Origin: Corynebacterium sp.
GTDB taxonomy: Bacteria; Actinomycetota; Actinomycetes; Mycobacteriales; Mycobacteriaceae
Length of the DNA stretch: 49,467 bases
NCBI RefSeq assembly: GCF_030152825.1
Contig: NZ_JASLIP010000057.1
Span: forward strand, 1 to 49,467
Direction of reading: 5' to 3'
Shown here: one piece after another, positions 32,511 through 40,806 of the stretch
Layout of the letters: each line of letters starts with the position of its first letter
Position numbering within the stretch: the first letter of the stretch is position 1
Made by a program: the position numbers and the translations under genes
Notes under the pieces: generated by a model
Databases searched by the model: none
Seen by the model: the letters and a program-made list of their open reading frames with translations, nothing else
What the model was told of the DNA's origin: nothing

Positions 32511-34195
32511 CGGATGGAACCTCCGCCAATAATCCTGCGTGCCGCCAAAGAGCCGGAAAGCAGCGTGGTCGGCACACCCACACCCGGGGTGGTGGACGAG
32601 CCAGCCAGAATCACGTTCTCCAGGCCCGCCACCGGATAATTCCGTGGCCTAAAGGGGCCGGTCTGCGCGACGGTGTGGGCCAGCCCGAATGGGGAGCCCC
32701 CGCCATGGCCCTGCTGCTGCCAGAACAGAGGGGTATCGATCCGGGCCACGGACAGGTGTTCCCGCAGGCCAGTGAAGCCGCGACCCTCCAACACCCCCAG
32801 CAGCTCCTGGACGTAGTTCTCGGCGATCGCCTCCCAATCTACGCCCGCCCGGTCCAGGTTCGGCACCGGAGCGAGGATGCTCACCGGCTCGACCGTTCGG
32901 CCGTCCTCGGTGCGGACCAGCCGCTCGGGGATCGTCCCCGCCGGGCGGGTCAACAGCAGAGACGGGTCCGACATCAGTCCCGCTCGACCGCGCGAGGCAG
33001 TGAGCTCGGCGAAGGTTTCATCCCACGCCTCACCGAAGCTGATGTTGTGGTGGTAGCCGCCCTCGTCTGAACCCGGCCATGCCGCGGTCGTGTCCACCGG
33101 GACGGTGCCGTGCACCACGACCGCGGAGGGGGACCAATTCGGCTTCCGGCCCGCCAGATGTGCCGGGGAGCCCAGTAGTTCCTCCACGACGGGCAGGTCC
33201 GCGGTGGCGACGACGGCATCCGCGGCCAGCTGCTCGCCGTCGGCTGTTCGGATACCCGTGGCGCGCGAACCATCGTGGATGATGCGCTCCACCCGGGTGC
33301 TGCAGCGCAGCTCCCCGCCGGCCAGGCGGAAGGCTCGGGCCAGGACCTCAGGCACGTCCCCCATGCCGAAACGCGGGTAGAACACGCCCATGGTCGTGTC
33401 CATGTGGGAGATTACCCCATAGACCGCCCGGGCCTTCGCCGGGGCCACGCCAGCGTAGAGGGCCTGGAAGCTGAACACCCGGGCCAGCTCTTCGTCCCCC
33501 AGGTGGCGGGAGGCGCGCTTACCCAGGCTGCCGAACGCCCCGAGCTCCACGAGATCCGCCATGTCATTCGCGGTGGCAGGGGTCGCCACGGCGTCGAGAA
33601 GGGAATCGAAATCCGCGCCGATGAAGGACTCGAAGGAGGCGTCGAAGATCCCCCCGATCCACTGGCGGTGCTGGCGGTATCCCCGTGCAAGCCGGTCGAC
33701 ATCCGCGCTGTCGGCGCCGTACTTCCCGGCGGCGAAGCGGCGCACCTCGTGCTCCATCGTGTCGCCGTCCGGGTAGACATTCAGCTCGCGGCCACTGGCG
33801 AACATCGCGTGATACGCCGGGCGCAACTTGCGGTAACCCCAGCCGACCTCCTCGGCATCCACCCCCAGGTGCAGCAGGAGGTTATCCACCAGATCCGGCA
33901 TCGTCAGCACCGTCGCGCCGGTATCGGCATAGAACTCACCGTGGTCACTGCGCAGCTGCTCCGTCCGGCAGCGGCCCCCGACCTCGGGATTCGCCTCAAC
34001 CAGCGTCACCTGCTTGCCAGCGGCCTGCAGCCGGCACGCGGCCGCCAAACCGGATAGCCCCGCACCCACGACAACCACGGATTCGACATCCCCGGGGACC
34101 CGATCGCGGGTCGTTGGGCGGGTGGTCGGAACCACCATCCGGCGCGTAGCCGCGAGGACCTGGCGAGGGGAGGGGATCGCGCTAAAAATCGGCAT
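32507..34195 (-). CDS. CrtI-family FAD-dependent phytoene desaturase-like oxidoreductase
   Basis: A 562-residue protein with an N-terminal FAD dinucleotide-binding motif (VVVGAGLSGLAAACRL, about residues 41-56), the EANPEVGGRCRT segment and the C-terminal CrtI signature GSSTTPGVGVPTTLLSG. It belongs to the family of carotenoid desaturases and related prenyl or retinol oxidoreductases. No phytoene synthase lies in the window. It sits 3 nt after the prenyl synthase and overlaps mptA by 4 nt, so it is translationally linked to both. The substrate may be a carotenoid or a polyprenol; sequence alone does not decide. Confidence 0.85.
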   Translation of the reverse strand: MPIFSAIPSPRQVLAATRRMVVPTTRPTTRDRVPGDVESVVVVGAGLSGLAAACRLQAAGKQVTLVEANPEVGGRCRTEQLRSDHGEFYADTGATVLTMPDLVDNLLLHLGVDAEEVGWGYRKLRPAYHAMFASGRELNVYPDGDTMEHEVRRFAAGKYGADSADVDRLARGYRQHRQWIGGIFDASFESFIGADFDSLLDAVATPATANDMADLVELGAFGSLGKRASRHLGDEELARVFSFQALYAGVAPAKARAVYGVISHMDTTMGVFYPRFGMGDVPEVLARAFRLAGGELRCSTRVERIIHDGSRATGIRTADGEQLAADAVVATADLPVVEELLGSPAHLAGRKPNWSPSAVVVHGTVPVDTTAAWPGSDEGGYHHNISFGEAWDETFAELTASRGRAGLMSDPSLLLTRPAGTIPERLVRTEDGRTVEPVSILAPVPNLDRAGVDWEAIAENYVQELLGVLEGRGFTGLREHLSVARIDTPLFWQQQGHGGGSPFGLAHTVAQTGPFRPRNYPVAGLENVILAGSSTTPGVGVPTTLLSGSLAARRIIGGGSIR

Positions 34196-34198
34196 GCC

Positions 34199-35383
34199 CT
34201 AGAACCTCCGGTCGCTCAGCAAGCGTGCGAAGGCGACGAGCTCCTCGCTGATGCTGTCCTCCAGCCAGGAGTCCTCGACCAGCGAGATTGCCCGCTCGGA
34301 CAGGGCGTTGATCTTGTCCTCGATCTGCTGCGCCGCCCCGCAATCCTGAATGATCTGGCGCATCCGGTCGATCTGCTCCGCAGTGTGCTCCGCCGCGCCG
34401 GGAAGCGGACCGAAATCTTCCCGTAGTCGGGCCAGCTGCTTCGGGGTGCACTTCGCGAAAGCGGTATTCACCAACACCGTGCGCTTGCCGGTGCGCAGAT
34501 CATCTCCGCTCGGTTTGCCGGTCACGGCCGGGTCGCCGAAGACGCCCAGCTGGTCGTCCCGAAGCTGGAAAGCCTGCCCCACCAGCGTGCCGTACTCCAG
34601 GAGAAGCTTGATCGTGCGCTCATCGGCGCCTGCCAGGGCCGCTCCGATGTGCAGCGGTCGGGCGACGGTGTAGCTGGCGGTCTTGAAGTTGATCACCTGC
34701 ATGGCATCGGCGATCGACTCGCTCCCGTTGTTTTCCAGGGCGATGTCCAGCTGCTGGCCGGCGATCACCTCGGTACGCATCGCGCGCCACGGACCCCGCA
34801 CCCGCTCGACAATCGCTGGGCTCAGTCCCGAGGTGGCGAGCAGGTCATCTGCCCAGCTCAACGCGAGGTCGCCCGCCAGAATGGCCTGGCTGATGCCGTA
34901 GTGTTCCGAGGATCCAAACCAGTCGCGCTCGCGGTGTTGGCTTTCGAACACTCGGTGGGTGGTGGGGTTGCCTCGGCGGGTATCGGACTCGTCGATGATG
35001 TCGTCGTGGATCAGCGCACAAGCCTGAACGAACTCGAGAGCGCTGAGGGCCAGCAGCACGGTCGCCGGGTCGACGTCCTGAATGCTGCTGTCATCCGCCC
35101 CGCCGCCTTCCAGGCCGGCGCGGAAACCAGCCCAAGCGAAGGTTGGTCGGACGCGCTTGCCACCGCCCATGACGAAGCCCCGCAACACTGCCATGGCGTC
35201 GTTGAACTCGGGCGCGATCGCGGAAAACTCCGCCGCACTGTGGTCAAAGTAGGCGTCCAGGGCACGGTCGACAGCAGCCGGAACGTCCTTCAGCGGTGAG
35301 CGCAGGTCCCAACCGGCCAGCTGGTTCGCAACCGGCGGCTGGGAGATCGTCGACAGGCCATGCGGGGAGGACGGAGTGGTCAC
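34199..35383 (-). CDS. idsA: Polyprenyl (geranylgeranyl) diphosphate synthase
   Basis: An all-trans isoprenyl diphosphate synthase of 394 residues. Both Asp-rich motifs are present: DDIIDESD, and DDQLGVFGD in FQLRDDQ. The GGGKRVRP substrate loop is also present. The GTG at 35383 is chosen because GAAAGG lies about 10 nt upstream; in-frame codons run further up to 35596 but encode low-complexity sequence and cross a likely -10 (TAGACT, 35490-35485 minus). The product length (C15/C20) cannot be read from sequence with certainty. It is the first gene of an operon with the CrtI-like gene and mptA, so it may feed polyprenyl carriers for mannan synthesis. Confidence 0.88.
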   Translation of the reverse strand: MTTPSSPHGLSTISQPPVANQLAGWDLRSPLKDVPAAVDRALDAYFDHSAAEFSAIAPEFNDAMAVLRGFVMGGGKRVRPTFAWAGFRAGLEGGGADDSSIQDVDPATVLLALSALEFVQACALIHDDIIDESDTRRGNPTTHRVFESQHRERDWFGSSEHYGISQAILAGDLALSWADDLLATSGLSPAIVERVRGPWRAMRTEVIAGQQLDIALENNGSESIADAMQVINFKTASYTVARPLHIGAALAGADERTIKLLLEYGTLVGQAFQLRDDQLGVFGDPAVTGKPSGDDLRTGKRTVLVNTAFAKCTPKQLARLREDFGPLPGAAEHTAEQIDRMRQIIQDCGAAQQIEDKINALSERAISLVEDSWLEDSISEELVAFARLLSDRRF

Positions 35384-35615
35384 AGGAAGCACACCTTTCG
35401 GGGCTGCGGGGCAGGGCGGGGCGTGGATGCTGAGTGAGCAGCGCACGAAGCGCCCTGCTTTGAAGGTTCGATCTTGTGCCTCATAGTCTAAAGGTCGCTG
35501 CAGACACCGGCGAACAGACGCAACCGGGGTGGGTGCCGGATAGGTCAGTGGGGGTGGGCGAACCCGACGGCACGCGAGTGTTAGCCCAGAACGCAACCTA
35601 GACAGAGATGTCTAC

Positions 35616-35621
35616 TATGAT
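35616..35621 (+). promoter_or_regulatory. -10 element for leaderless metF mRNA
   Basis: TATGAT ends 7 nt before the ATG at 35629. The ATG at 35608 lies upstream of the box and would not be transcribed from it. Confidence 0.55.
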
Positions 35622-35628
35622 TTCCTTC

Positions 35629-36654
35629 ATGTCTGCATCCAACCCCCACGGTCACCACGAGAAGGTCTCACCACTGCTGGGCACACCACCACAGCCCACG
35701 CTGCAGGTGCCAGTGAGCGAAGCTATCCGCGGCTACAGCCCCGGTAAGATTCCGTTCTCCGTCGAATTCATGCCCCCGCGCGACGACGCTGCCCAAACCC
35801 GGCTGTGGAACGCTGCGGAGGCCTTCCACGACCTCGGCGTGAGCTTCGCCTCCATCACCTACGGGGCCGGTGGCTCCACCCGGGAGCGCACGATGGAGGT
35901 CGCCCAGCAGCTGGCCGCCAAGCCACTGACCACCCTGATGCACCTAACCCTGGTGGACCACTCGGCCGACGAGCTGCGCGCCATGCTCCAGGACTACGCC
36001 CGTCGCGGCATGACGAACGTGCTCGCGCTTCGCGGCGATCCGCCGGGGGACCCGCTGGGGACATGGCAGCCCACGCCCGGCGGGCTGAACTATGCCTCCG
36101 ACCTCATCGAGCTGATCCGCAACACCCCGGAGTGCGAAAAATTCGATATCGGTATCGCCAGCTTCCCGGAGGGGCACTACCGAGCCGAGGGCCTGGAGCA
36201 GGACACGCAGGTGACCCTGCACAAGCTCCGGCTGGGGGCGGACTACTCGATTACCCAGATGTTCTTCGACGTGGAGAATTACCTCCGGCTGCGCGATAGG
36301 CTCGCCGCCGCCGACCCGATCCACGGGGCAAAGCCTGTGATTCCGGGACTCATGCCGATCACTTCGATCCGTTCCGTGCGCCGCCAAATGGAACTGGCGG
36401 GTGGCGAGGTTCCCGTGAAGATCCTGGAGCGCCTGGAGAAGGCCGCTGCTGGCGATGAGGTTGCCAACCGTGATGCGGTCCGCGAGGTCGGTATCGACAT
36501 CACCACCGAGATGAGTGAGCGTCTCATCGCAGAGGGTGCGCCGAACCTGCACTTCATGACCATGAATAACGTGCGGGCGACCCAGGATGTGCTGCACAAC
36601 CTGGGGATGGCGCCAGCATGGGGGCCGGGTTACGGCCAGGACATGGTTCGCTAG
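35629..36654 (+). CDS. metF: 5,10-methylenetetrahydrofolate reductase
   Basis: A flavin enzyme that makes 5-methyl-THF for methionine synthesis. It forms a TIM barrel of 341 residues, with the FSVEFMPPRDD start (catalytic Glu), SITYGAGGSTRERT, LALRGDPPGD and YSITQMFFD blocks. ATG 35629 is chosen because a TATGAT box ends 7 nt upstream; ATG 35608 would add MSTMISF. It is divergent from idsA and convergent with the GNAT gene, as in mycobacteria. Confidence 0.95.
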   Translation: MSASNPHGHHEKVSPLLGTPPQPTLQVPVSEAIRGYSPGKIPFSVEFMPPRDDAAQTRLWNAAEAFHDLGVSFASITYGAGGSTRERTMEVAQQLAAKPLTTLMHLTLVDHSADELRAMLQDYARRGMTNVLALRGDPPGDPLGTWQPTPGGLNYASDLIELIRNTPECEKFDIGIASFPEGHYRAEGLEQDTQVTLHKLRLGADYSITQMFFDVENYLRLRDRLAAADPIHGAKPVIPGLMPITSIRSVRRQMELAGGEVPVKILERLEKAAAGDEVANRDAVREVGIDITTEMSERLIAEGAPNLHFMTMNNVRATQDVLHNLGMAPAWGPGYGQDMVR

Positions 36655-36656
36655 CT

Positions 36657-36721
36657 CACCGGCGACGCCTACCGGTGTGTTCGCCCCGTGGGGTGGGGCA
36701 GCTGCTGGGCGAGTCTGCCCC
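36657..36721. terminator. Paired hairpins between metF and the GNAT gene
   Basis: CACCGG (36657-36662) pairs with CCGGTG (36672-36677), and GGGGCAG (36695-36701) pairs with CTGCCCC (36715-36721). They fill the gap between convergent genes, though no U tract is present. Confidence 0.5.
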
Positions 36722-36738
36722 GGACCGGCGCGTGGGGG

Positions 36739-37422
36739 CTAGCGTGCCACCCGGTCCGCGTCTGACGCTGGTTCCCTCACCGCAGCGGGGTCACCTGCGG
36801 AGTCGCGCAGGCGCTTGCGAAGGATCCCGAAGGGGCGGGGATCGCCGGGGAAGCGGTGTTCCCGCAGCAGGTCGGTGAAGCCCAAGCTGCGGTAGAGGTG
36901 CCACGCATGATTGTTCTCGCCGGGCACCTCCGGAGTGGAGAGCATTGCGTCGCGGGTGGGCAAGATGCCTAGGACCTCCGTTAACAGCCGGGTGCCGATG
37001 CCGGAGCCCTGAAATCGCGGAAGAACATGAATCTCCGAAATCTCGGTATAGCTCGACAGGGTCTCGGTGACGTCCTCCGGCGGCATGCCCGCAGCCAGCA
37101 GGCCGTAGCTGACCTGCTGGTACCACCACGTTCCTCGGCTTCCTTGGAAGCCAAAGCAGACACCCACGATCTTCTGCGCATGGTCGGCTGGATCCGGTTC
37201 TTCCGCCGGTGAGTGCAAGAGCGCCACCAGGCTCGTGAAGTGTGGGTGGTTGGCGTTGCTGAGCCACAGGCTGCGCCGTTGTCGAAATGCCTCCGGCGGA
37301 TATCCCATGGCCTTGAGGTGCAAAGCAACGAGTTCATCGAGGCGTCGCAGGAAGAGTGCGCGGCTGATGGGTGCGAGGGAGACGAGGTGATCCTGGTCGG
37401 GTTGCGCGATGGGCTGGCTCAT
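36739..37422 (-). CDS. GNAT family N-acetyltransferase (Rv2170-like)
   Basis: A 227-residue acetyl-CoA-dependent acyltransferase. The CoA-binding motif A is at about residues 155-172 (HVLPRFQGSGIGTRLL). The N-terminal 60 residues contain the RRSLWLSNANHPHF segment seen in Rv2170-type proteins. The substrate is unknown; Rv2170 itself has been reported to act on protein lysines. The position between metF and the HEPN/DUF3040 genes matches mycobacteria. Confidence 0.85.
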   Translation of the reverse strand: MSQPIAQPDQDHLVSLAPISRALFLRRLDELVALHLKAMGYPPEAFRQRRSLWLSNANHPHFTSLVALLHSPAEEPDPADHAQKIVGVCFGFQGSRGTWWYQQVSYGLLAAGMPPEDVTETLSSYTEISEIHVLPRFQGSGIGTRLLTEVLGILPTRDAMLSTPEVPGENNHAWHLYRSLGFTDLLREHRFPGDPRPFGILRKRLRDSAGDPAAVREPASDADRVAR

Positions 37423-37482
37423 AGGGATATCGTCCCACGTATTAAGCGCGAGGGTGTGCAGTGGGGGACACTAAAGCATGGT

Positions 37483-37498
37483 TAGAACGCGTGTTCGA
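37483..37498. promoter_or_regulatory. LexA (SOS) box
   Basis: TAGAACGCGTGTTCGA matches the actinobacterial SOS palindrome TCGAAC-N4-GTTCGA at 11 of 12 positions. It lies 84 bp before the ATG of the HEPN-type gene and about 60 bp from the start of the divergent GNAT gene. Confidence 0.7.
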
Positions 37499-37581
37499 AT
37501 AGTGAACGCGGTGTCTGCTCCGAGCTTTAACGTCAGAGGTGCAAATTGCGAAACGGAAGTTCTCGAAAGGTGGGAGTGGCG

Positions 37582-37998
37582 ATGGCTGTGATGTCGAAGA
37601 CGAGGGGGACGTTGCGTCCCAATCCGGCGGAATTTTTGATGCGCGCGGAAGCGCAACTCGTGTTAGCGAATGAGGCTTATGACCAGGGGGATCTGCCACG
37701 GGCTGTTGTCTACGCCTATCGCGCCGGGCTGCGTGCTGCAGGTGCTGTTATCGACGCCGAGCGACCGGCTCGTCGCAGGCTTCCGGCCGGTTCGGCGTGG
37801 CTGCGTCTCCGGGCGGTGCGACCTGACCTCGGCGGCTGGGCTGACTCCTTCGAGCAGCACGCCAGGCTGGCGGAGCGGGCAGATATTGGACTCGAGCGCG
37901 ATGTAGCAGACTCTGCGTTTCAGGAGGTGTACTCGGATTCTGTCGAACTCCTGGAGCGTGTGCGAATGGAGCTGGGCCTTGGCCTGCAGGCCGCTTAG
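37582..37998 (+). CDS. SAV_6107-type HEPN-domain protein, probably SOS-controlled
   Basis: A 138-residue, mostly helical protein resembling the SAV_6107 HEPN family found across actinobacteria. The helical core LMRAEAQLVLANEAYDQGDLPRAVVYAYRAGL... resembles HEPN helices. The R-x4-6-H RNase motif of toxic HEPN proteins is not evident, so nuclease activity should not be assumed. The ATG at 37582 has GGTGGGAG just upstream; M4 is a possible second start. A LexA-like box lies 84 bp upstream, which suggests induction by DNA damage. Confidence 0.8.
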   Translation: MAVMSKTRGTLRPNPAEFLMRAEAQLVLANEAYDQGDLPRAVVYAYRAGLRAAGAVIDAERPARRRLPAGSAWLRLRAVRPDLGGWADSFEQHARLAERADIGLERDVADSAFQEVYSDSVELLERVRMELGLGLQAA

Positions 37999-38227
37999 GG
38001 CTTTGGGGCTGACTTAATCCTGCTCATTGGTTAGAGTGGGGAATTGAAGAGTAACTAAAACATGGGGAAGCCTCGCTGCGGCGGGGTGGCTTCCAGCAGA
38101 CTGCGGCGTTGGCGCGATCTTCCGCCGGAGTAAATGAAGATCTGAAGCGCGCTACAGTGGGTTATCAGGTCGTGTGCTGCGTTGTTGTGGCCACGCGGAG
38201 GATCAGTAGAGGGAAACGAGGACTGTC

Positions 38228-38620
38228 ATGGCTCTCTCGGAACAAGAAAAGCAGATGCTCGCAGAGATCGAGCGGGCTTTGATCGCGGAGGATCCGCGCT
38301 TTGCTCAGGGCGGGGATGACTCGGCGCCGTCGGGGGTGCGCTTCGACATCCGTTCGATCTCGCTGATCATGCTCGGCATCTGTCTGCTGGTCGGTGGTGT
38401 CGCTCTGGCGCAGGTCTCCCTGTGGTTCGTGGTTCTGAGCGTTGCGGGCTTCCTGGTCATGCTGGGTGGCGGAATGATCGCGCTGAATAACGGCGATTCC
38501 CCGGCTCCAGCGAAGAGCGCGAAGTCTCGTCGTGTTTCCGCCGGTGGGGCGGTCCGGCAGGGGGATGGCGGTTTGGGGGACCGCATGGAGAATAAGTTCC
38601 GTAAGCGTTTCGAGCGCTAG
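38228..38620 (+). CDS. DUF3040 membrane protein
   Basis: A 130-residue small membrane protein. The N-terminal signature ALSEQEKQMLAEIERALIAEDP is diagnostic for DUF3040. Two adjacent transmembrane helices lie at about 43-62 and 65-83, and the tail is basic. ACGAGGA lies 5 nt before the ATG, and TACAGT (38153-38158) is a plausible -10. The function is unknown, though the gene keeps its place directly before mraZ in actinobacteria. Confidence 0.9.
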   Translation: MALSEQEKQMLAEIERALIAEDPRFAQGGDDSAPSGVRFDIRSISLIMLGICLLVGGVALAQVSLWFVVLSVAGFLVMLGGGMIALNNGDSPAPAKSAKSRRVSAGGAVRQGDGGLGDRMENKFRKRFER

Positions 38621-38656
38621 GCCCTGCCGGTGAAGTAGCGGGACTCAGCCCGGGAG

Positions 38657-38682
38657 CCCTCGCCACATGGCGAGGGTTTTTT
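38657..38682 (+). terminator. Strong terminator separating DUF3040 from the dcw cluster
   Basis: CCCTCGCC and GGCGAGGG flank an ACAT loop, followed directly by six T. Confidence 0.96.
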
Positions 38683-39071
38683 CGTGCCTTTTTCCGAATC
38701 CCCACTTTCACCCACTCTCGGTCTATTGGGGCTCGAAATGGTGGGTTTTAGGGTGAAAGCCACCGAGAAGAGTGTCATTTTCGGGGTATGTGGACCAGTT
38801 TTCGATGGTGAAAAGCTCACGCTCCCCACCTGGCTGCCTGGTGAACCTGCAGGTTGTTTCGCTAGCTTGAGAAAAACACGCCTAAATACGCCCACTGGGT
38901 GGTTATGGTGGCGCAAGGTGGGGTAAAGTGGGGCATGTTGGTGATTGAGGGGGCTTCCTGGGTATAGGTAGCCCACGGGTCCAGACCGGACGCACCGCAA
39001 GAGCCACGGATAACTTCACAGCGAAAACATGGCATGGCTGCACGAGATACCGGCGAAAGGGGTCACAAGAC
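38683..39071 (+). promoter_or_regulatory. mraZ promoter and leader region (389 bp)
   Basis: No gene is seen. It holds a 9-bp inverted repeat CTTTCACCC (38705-38713) / GGGTGAAAG (38751-38759), a second pair TCTCGGT (38716-38722) / ACCGAGA (38762-38768), and the MraZ box array at 38899-38941. A TAAAGT -10 (38924-38929) lies within the array, giving a leader of about 135 nt. GAAAGGGG before the mraZ ATG is the ribosome site. Confidence 0.65.
38899..38941 (+). promoter_or_regulatory. MraZ-binding repeat array
   Basis: GTGG units begin at 38899, 38908, 38918 and 38928, followed by TTGG at 38938, a period of 10 bp (the first interval is 9). MraZ of other bacteria binds TGGG/GTGG repeats spaced by 5 nt upstream of its own gene. 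A TAAAGT -10 overlaps the fourth unit, so binding should repress the dcw promoter. Confidence 0.8.
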
Positions 39072-39503
39072 ATGTTCTTTGGCACCTTCACGCCGAAGCT
39101 CGACGATAAAGGGCGACTCACCCTTCCTGCGAAGTTCCGCGAGGAACTCAAGGACGGCCTGATGGTCGTCAAGGGGCAGGATCACAGCCTCGCGATCTAC
39201 CCCCGCGAGGAGTTTCTCCTCCGGGCCCGCAAGGCCGCGGCCGCGAGCCGTAGTAACCCGCAAGCTCGCGCTTTCGTGCGAAACCTCGCGGCAAGCGCGG
39301 ACGAGCAGGACCTCGACTCGCAGGGGCGCATTTCCGTCTCCGCAGCGCACCGCGAATACGCGGGGCTGAAGAAGGAGTGCGTTGTCATCGGCTCGGTGGA
39401 CTTCCTCGAGATCTGGGATGCCCAGGCCTGGGAGGAGTACAGCGCAGCCCACGAGGCAGATTTCGCCGCAGGCGACGACGAAGCCTTCGCGAATTTCCTC
39501 TAG
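39072..39503 (+). CDS. mraZ: Transcriptional regulator MraZ
   Basis: A 143-residue AbrB-like DNA-binding protein with two SpoVT/AbrB folds. It forms rings and represses the dcw operon by binding GTGG repeats. Each half has a DxKGR-type signature: TPKLDDKGRLTLPAKFR near the start, and LDSQGRISVSAAHREYAG in the second half. It is the first gene of the cluster, with its operator array 130 bp upstream. Confidence 0.96.
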   Translation: MFFGTFTPKLDDKGRLTLPAKFREELKDGLMVVKGQDHSLAIYPREEFLLRARKAAAASRSNPQARAFVRNLAASADEQDLDSQGRISVSAAHREYAGLKKECVVIGSVDFLEIWDAQAWEEYSAAHEADFAAGDDEAFANFL

Positions 39504-39678
39504 CCCGCCATGCCACATCGACCGGCCACGAACACGCCGGCGAAGCCCGTGATGTGTGCAGGCCCTTGCCTGAGCGGAAGACGTGACCGTTTGATGCACT
39601 TCCCCAACATCAAGCCCACGCCCGCGCAGGTAAGGCCCTGTTCATATCAACCCAAGGCAACACCCCAAACAGTTTGAC

Positions 39679-39703
39679 GGCGCCCGCCCCACAGGCAGGC
39701 GCC
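39679..39703 (+). repeat. Hairpin between mraZ and rsmH
   Basis: GGCGCC-c-GCC pairs with GGC-a-GGCGCC around CCACA. No U tract follows. It lies in a 241-nt gap and may act as an attenuator or processing site. Confidence 0.45.
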
Positions 39704-39744
39704 CACCCCAAGTAACCCACCGACGAGCCAAGAGGAGCGTGACC

Positions 39745-40806
39745 GTGGCAGCGAACACCCCCCACGATCCGAGCAGCCCAGGCCACGTTCCCGTCATGCG
39801 GCAGCGCATGGTGGAACTCGTCGGTATCGGTGTGACCGCAGGCAGCGCCCCAGCTCAGCCCATCATCGTGGACGGCACCCTGGGAGCCGGAGGCCACACC
39901 GAAGCCTTCCTCGAGGCCTACCCCAACGCCATCGTCATCGGACTGGACCGCGACCCCAACGCGCTTGCTGAGGCCCGCGCCCGTCTCGAGCGCTTCGGCC
40001 AGCGCTTCTTCAGCTACCAGACTCGCTTCGATGGCATCGGTGAGGCGCTGGAGCACTTCTCCGAGGATCCTGACTTCCCGGTCGACATCCGTGAGCAGGG
40101 GATCTCCGGGTTCCTGTTCGACCTCGGGGTGTCCTCCATGCAGCTGGACCAGGACGACCGCGGTTTTGCCTACCGCGTCGACGCCCCACTGGACATGCGC
40201 ATGGACCCCAGCAGCCGACTGACTGCGGCGGAAATCCTCAACACCTACGAGCACGGCGAGCTTGCCCGCATCCTCAAGCGCTATGGCGATGAGAAGTTCG
40301 CGGGCAAGATCGCCTCCGCCGTCATTCGCGAGCGCGAGAAGCAGCCTTTCGAAAACTCCGCGCGCCTCGTGGACCTGCTCTACGCAACCATCCCAGCCGC
40401 GGCACGACGGACCGGCGGGCACCCCGCCAAGCGAACCTTCCAGGCCCTGCGGATCGAAGTTAACGCGGAGCTGGAAAGCCTCGAGCTCGTCATCCCAGCA
40501 GCCTTCAGCTGGCTCCGTGTCGACGGCGCCGGGGTCTTCATGAGCTACCAGTCCCTCGAGGACAAGATCGTCAAGCAGCAGCTCAAGGGCATGACTGAGT
40601 CCACAACGCCGCCAGGACTGCCGGTCGAGCTGCCCGGCACCGAACCGGAGTTCGAGCTCCTCACCCGCGGGGCGGAGAAAGCCAGCGAGCAAGAGATTGC
40701 TGAAAACTCCAGATCTGCCCCCGTGAGGGTCCGGGCAGCCCGGCGAATAGGCGCCCACTCCTCGGGGGCTGACGGGCCACGCTACCCGTTGGCGTCGCCA
40801 CACTAA
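39745..40806 (+). CDS. rsmH: 16S rRNA (cytosine-1402-N4)-methyltransferase
   Basis: A SAM-dependent methyltransferase (formerly MraW) of 353 residues that methylates C1402 in the ribosomal P site. The HVPVM segment, the SAM loop DGTLGAGGHT, GISGFLFDLGVSSMQLD and the HPAKRTFQALRI motif are all present. The GTG at 39745 is chosen over GTG 39739 because AGAGGA ends 8 nt before it but only 2 nt before the other. The gene lies in its standard place in the dcw cluster. Confidence 0.95.
   Translation: MAANTPHDPSSPGHVPVMRQRMVELVGIGVTAGSAPAQPIIVDGTLGAGGHTEAFLEAYPNAIVIGLDRDPNALAEARARLERFGQRFFSYQTRFDGIGEALEHFSEDPDFPVDIREQGISGFLFDLGVSSMQLDQDDRGFAYRVDAPLDMRMDPSSRLTAAEILNTYEHGELARILKRYGDEKFAGKIASAVIREREKQPFENSARLVDLLYATIPAAARRTGGHPAKRTFQALRIEVNAELESLELVIPAAFSWLRVDGAGVFMSYQSLEDKIVKQQLKGMTESTTPPGLPVELPGTEPEFELLTRGAEKASEQEIAENSRSAPVRVRAARRIGAHSSGADGPRYPLASPH

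Noticed and set aside
35384..35596. N-terminal extension of idsA to codon 35596
   Set aside because: The added residues are low complexity, lie upstream of a likely -10 (35490-35485 minus) and are not typical of prenyl synthases. The GTG at 35383 has a ribosome site.
37582..37998. HEPN/MNT-type toxin-antitoxin interpretation of the SOS-box gene
   Set aside because: No partner nucleotidyltransferase is adjacent and the R-x4-6-H RNase motif is not evident.
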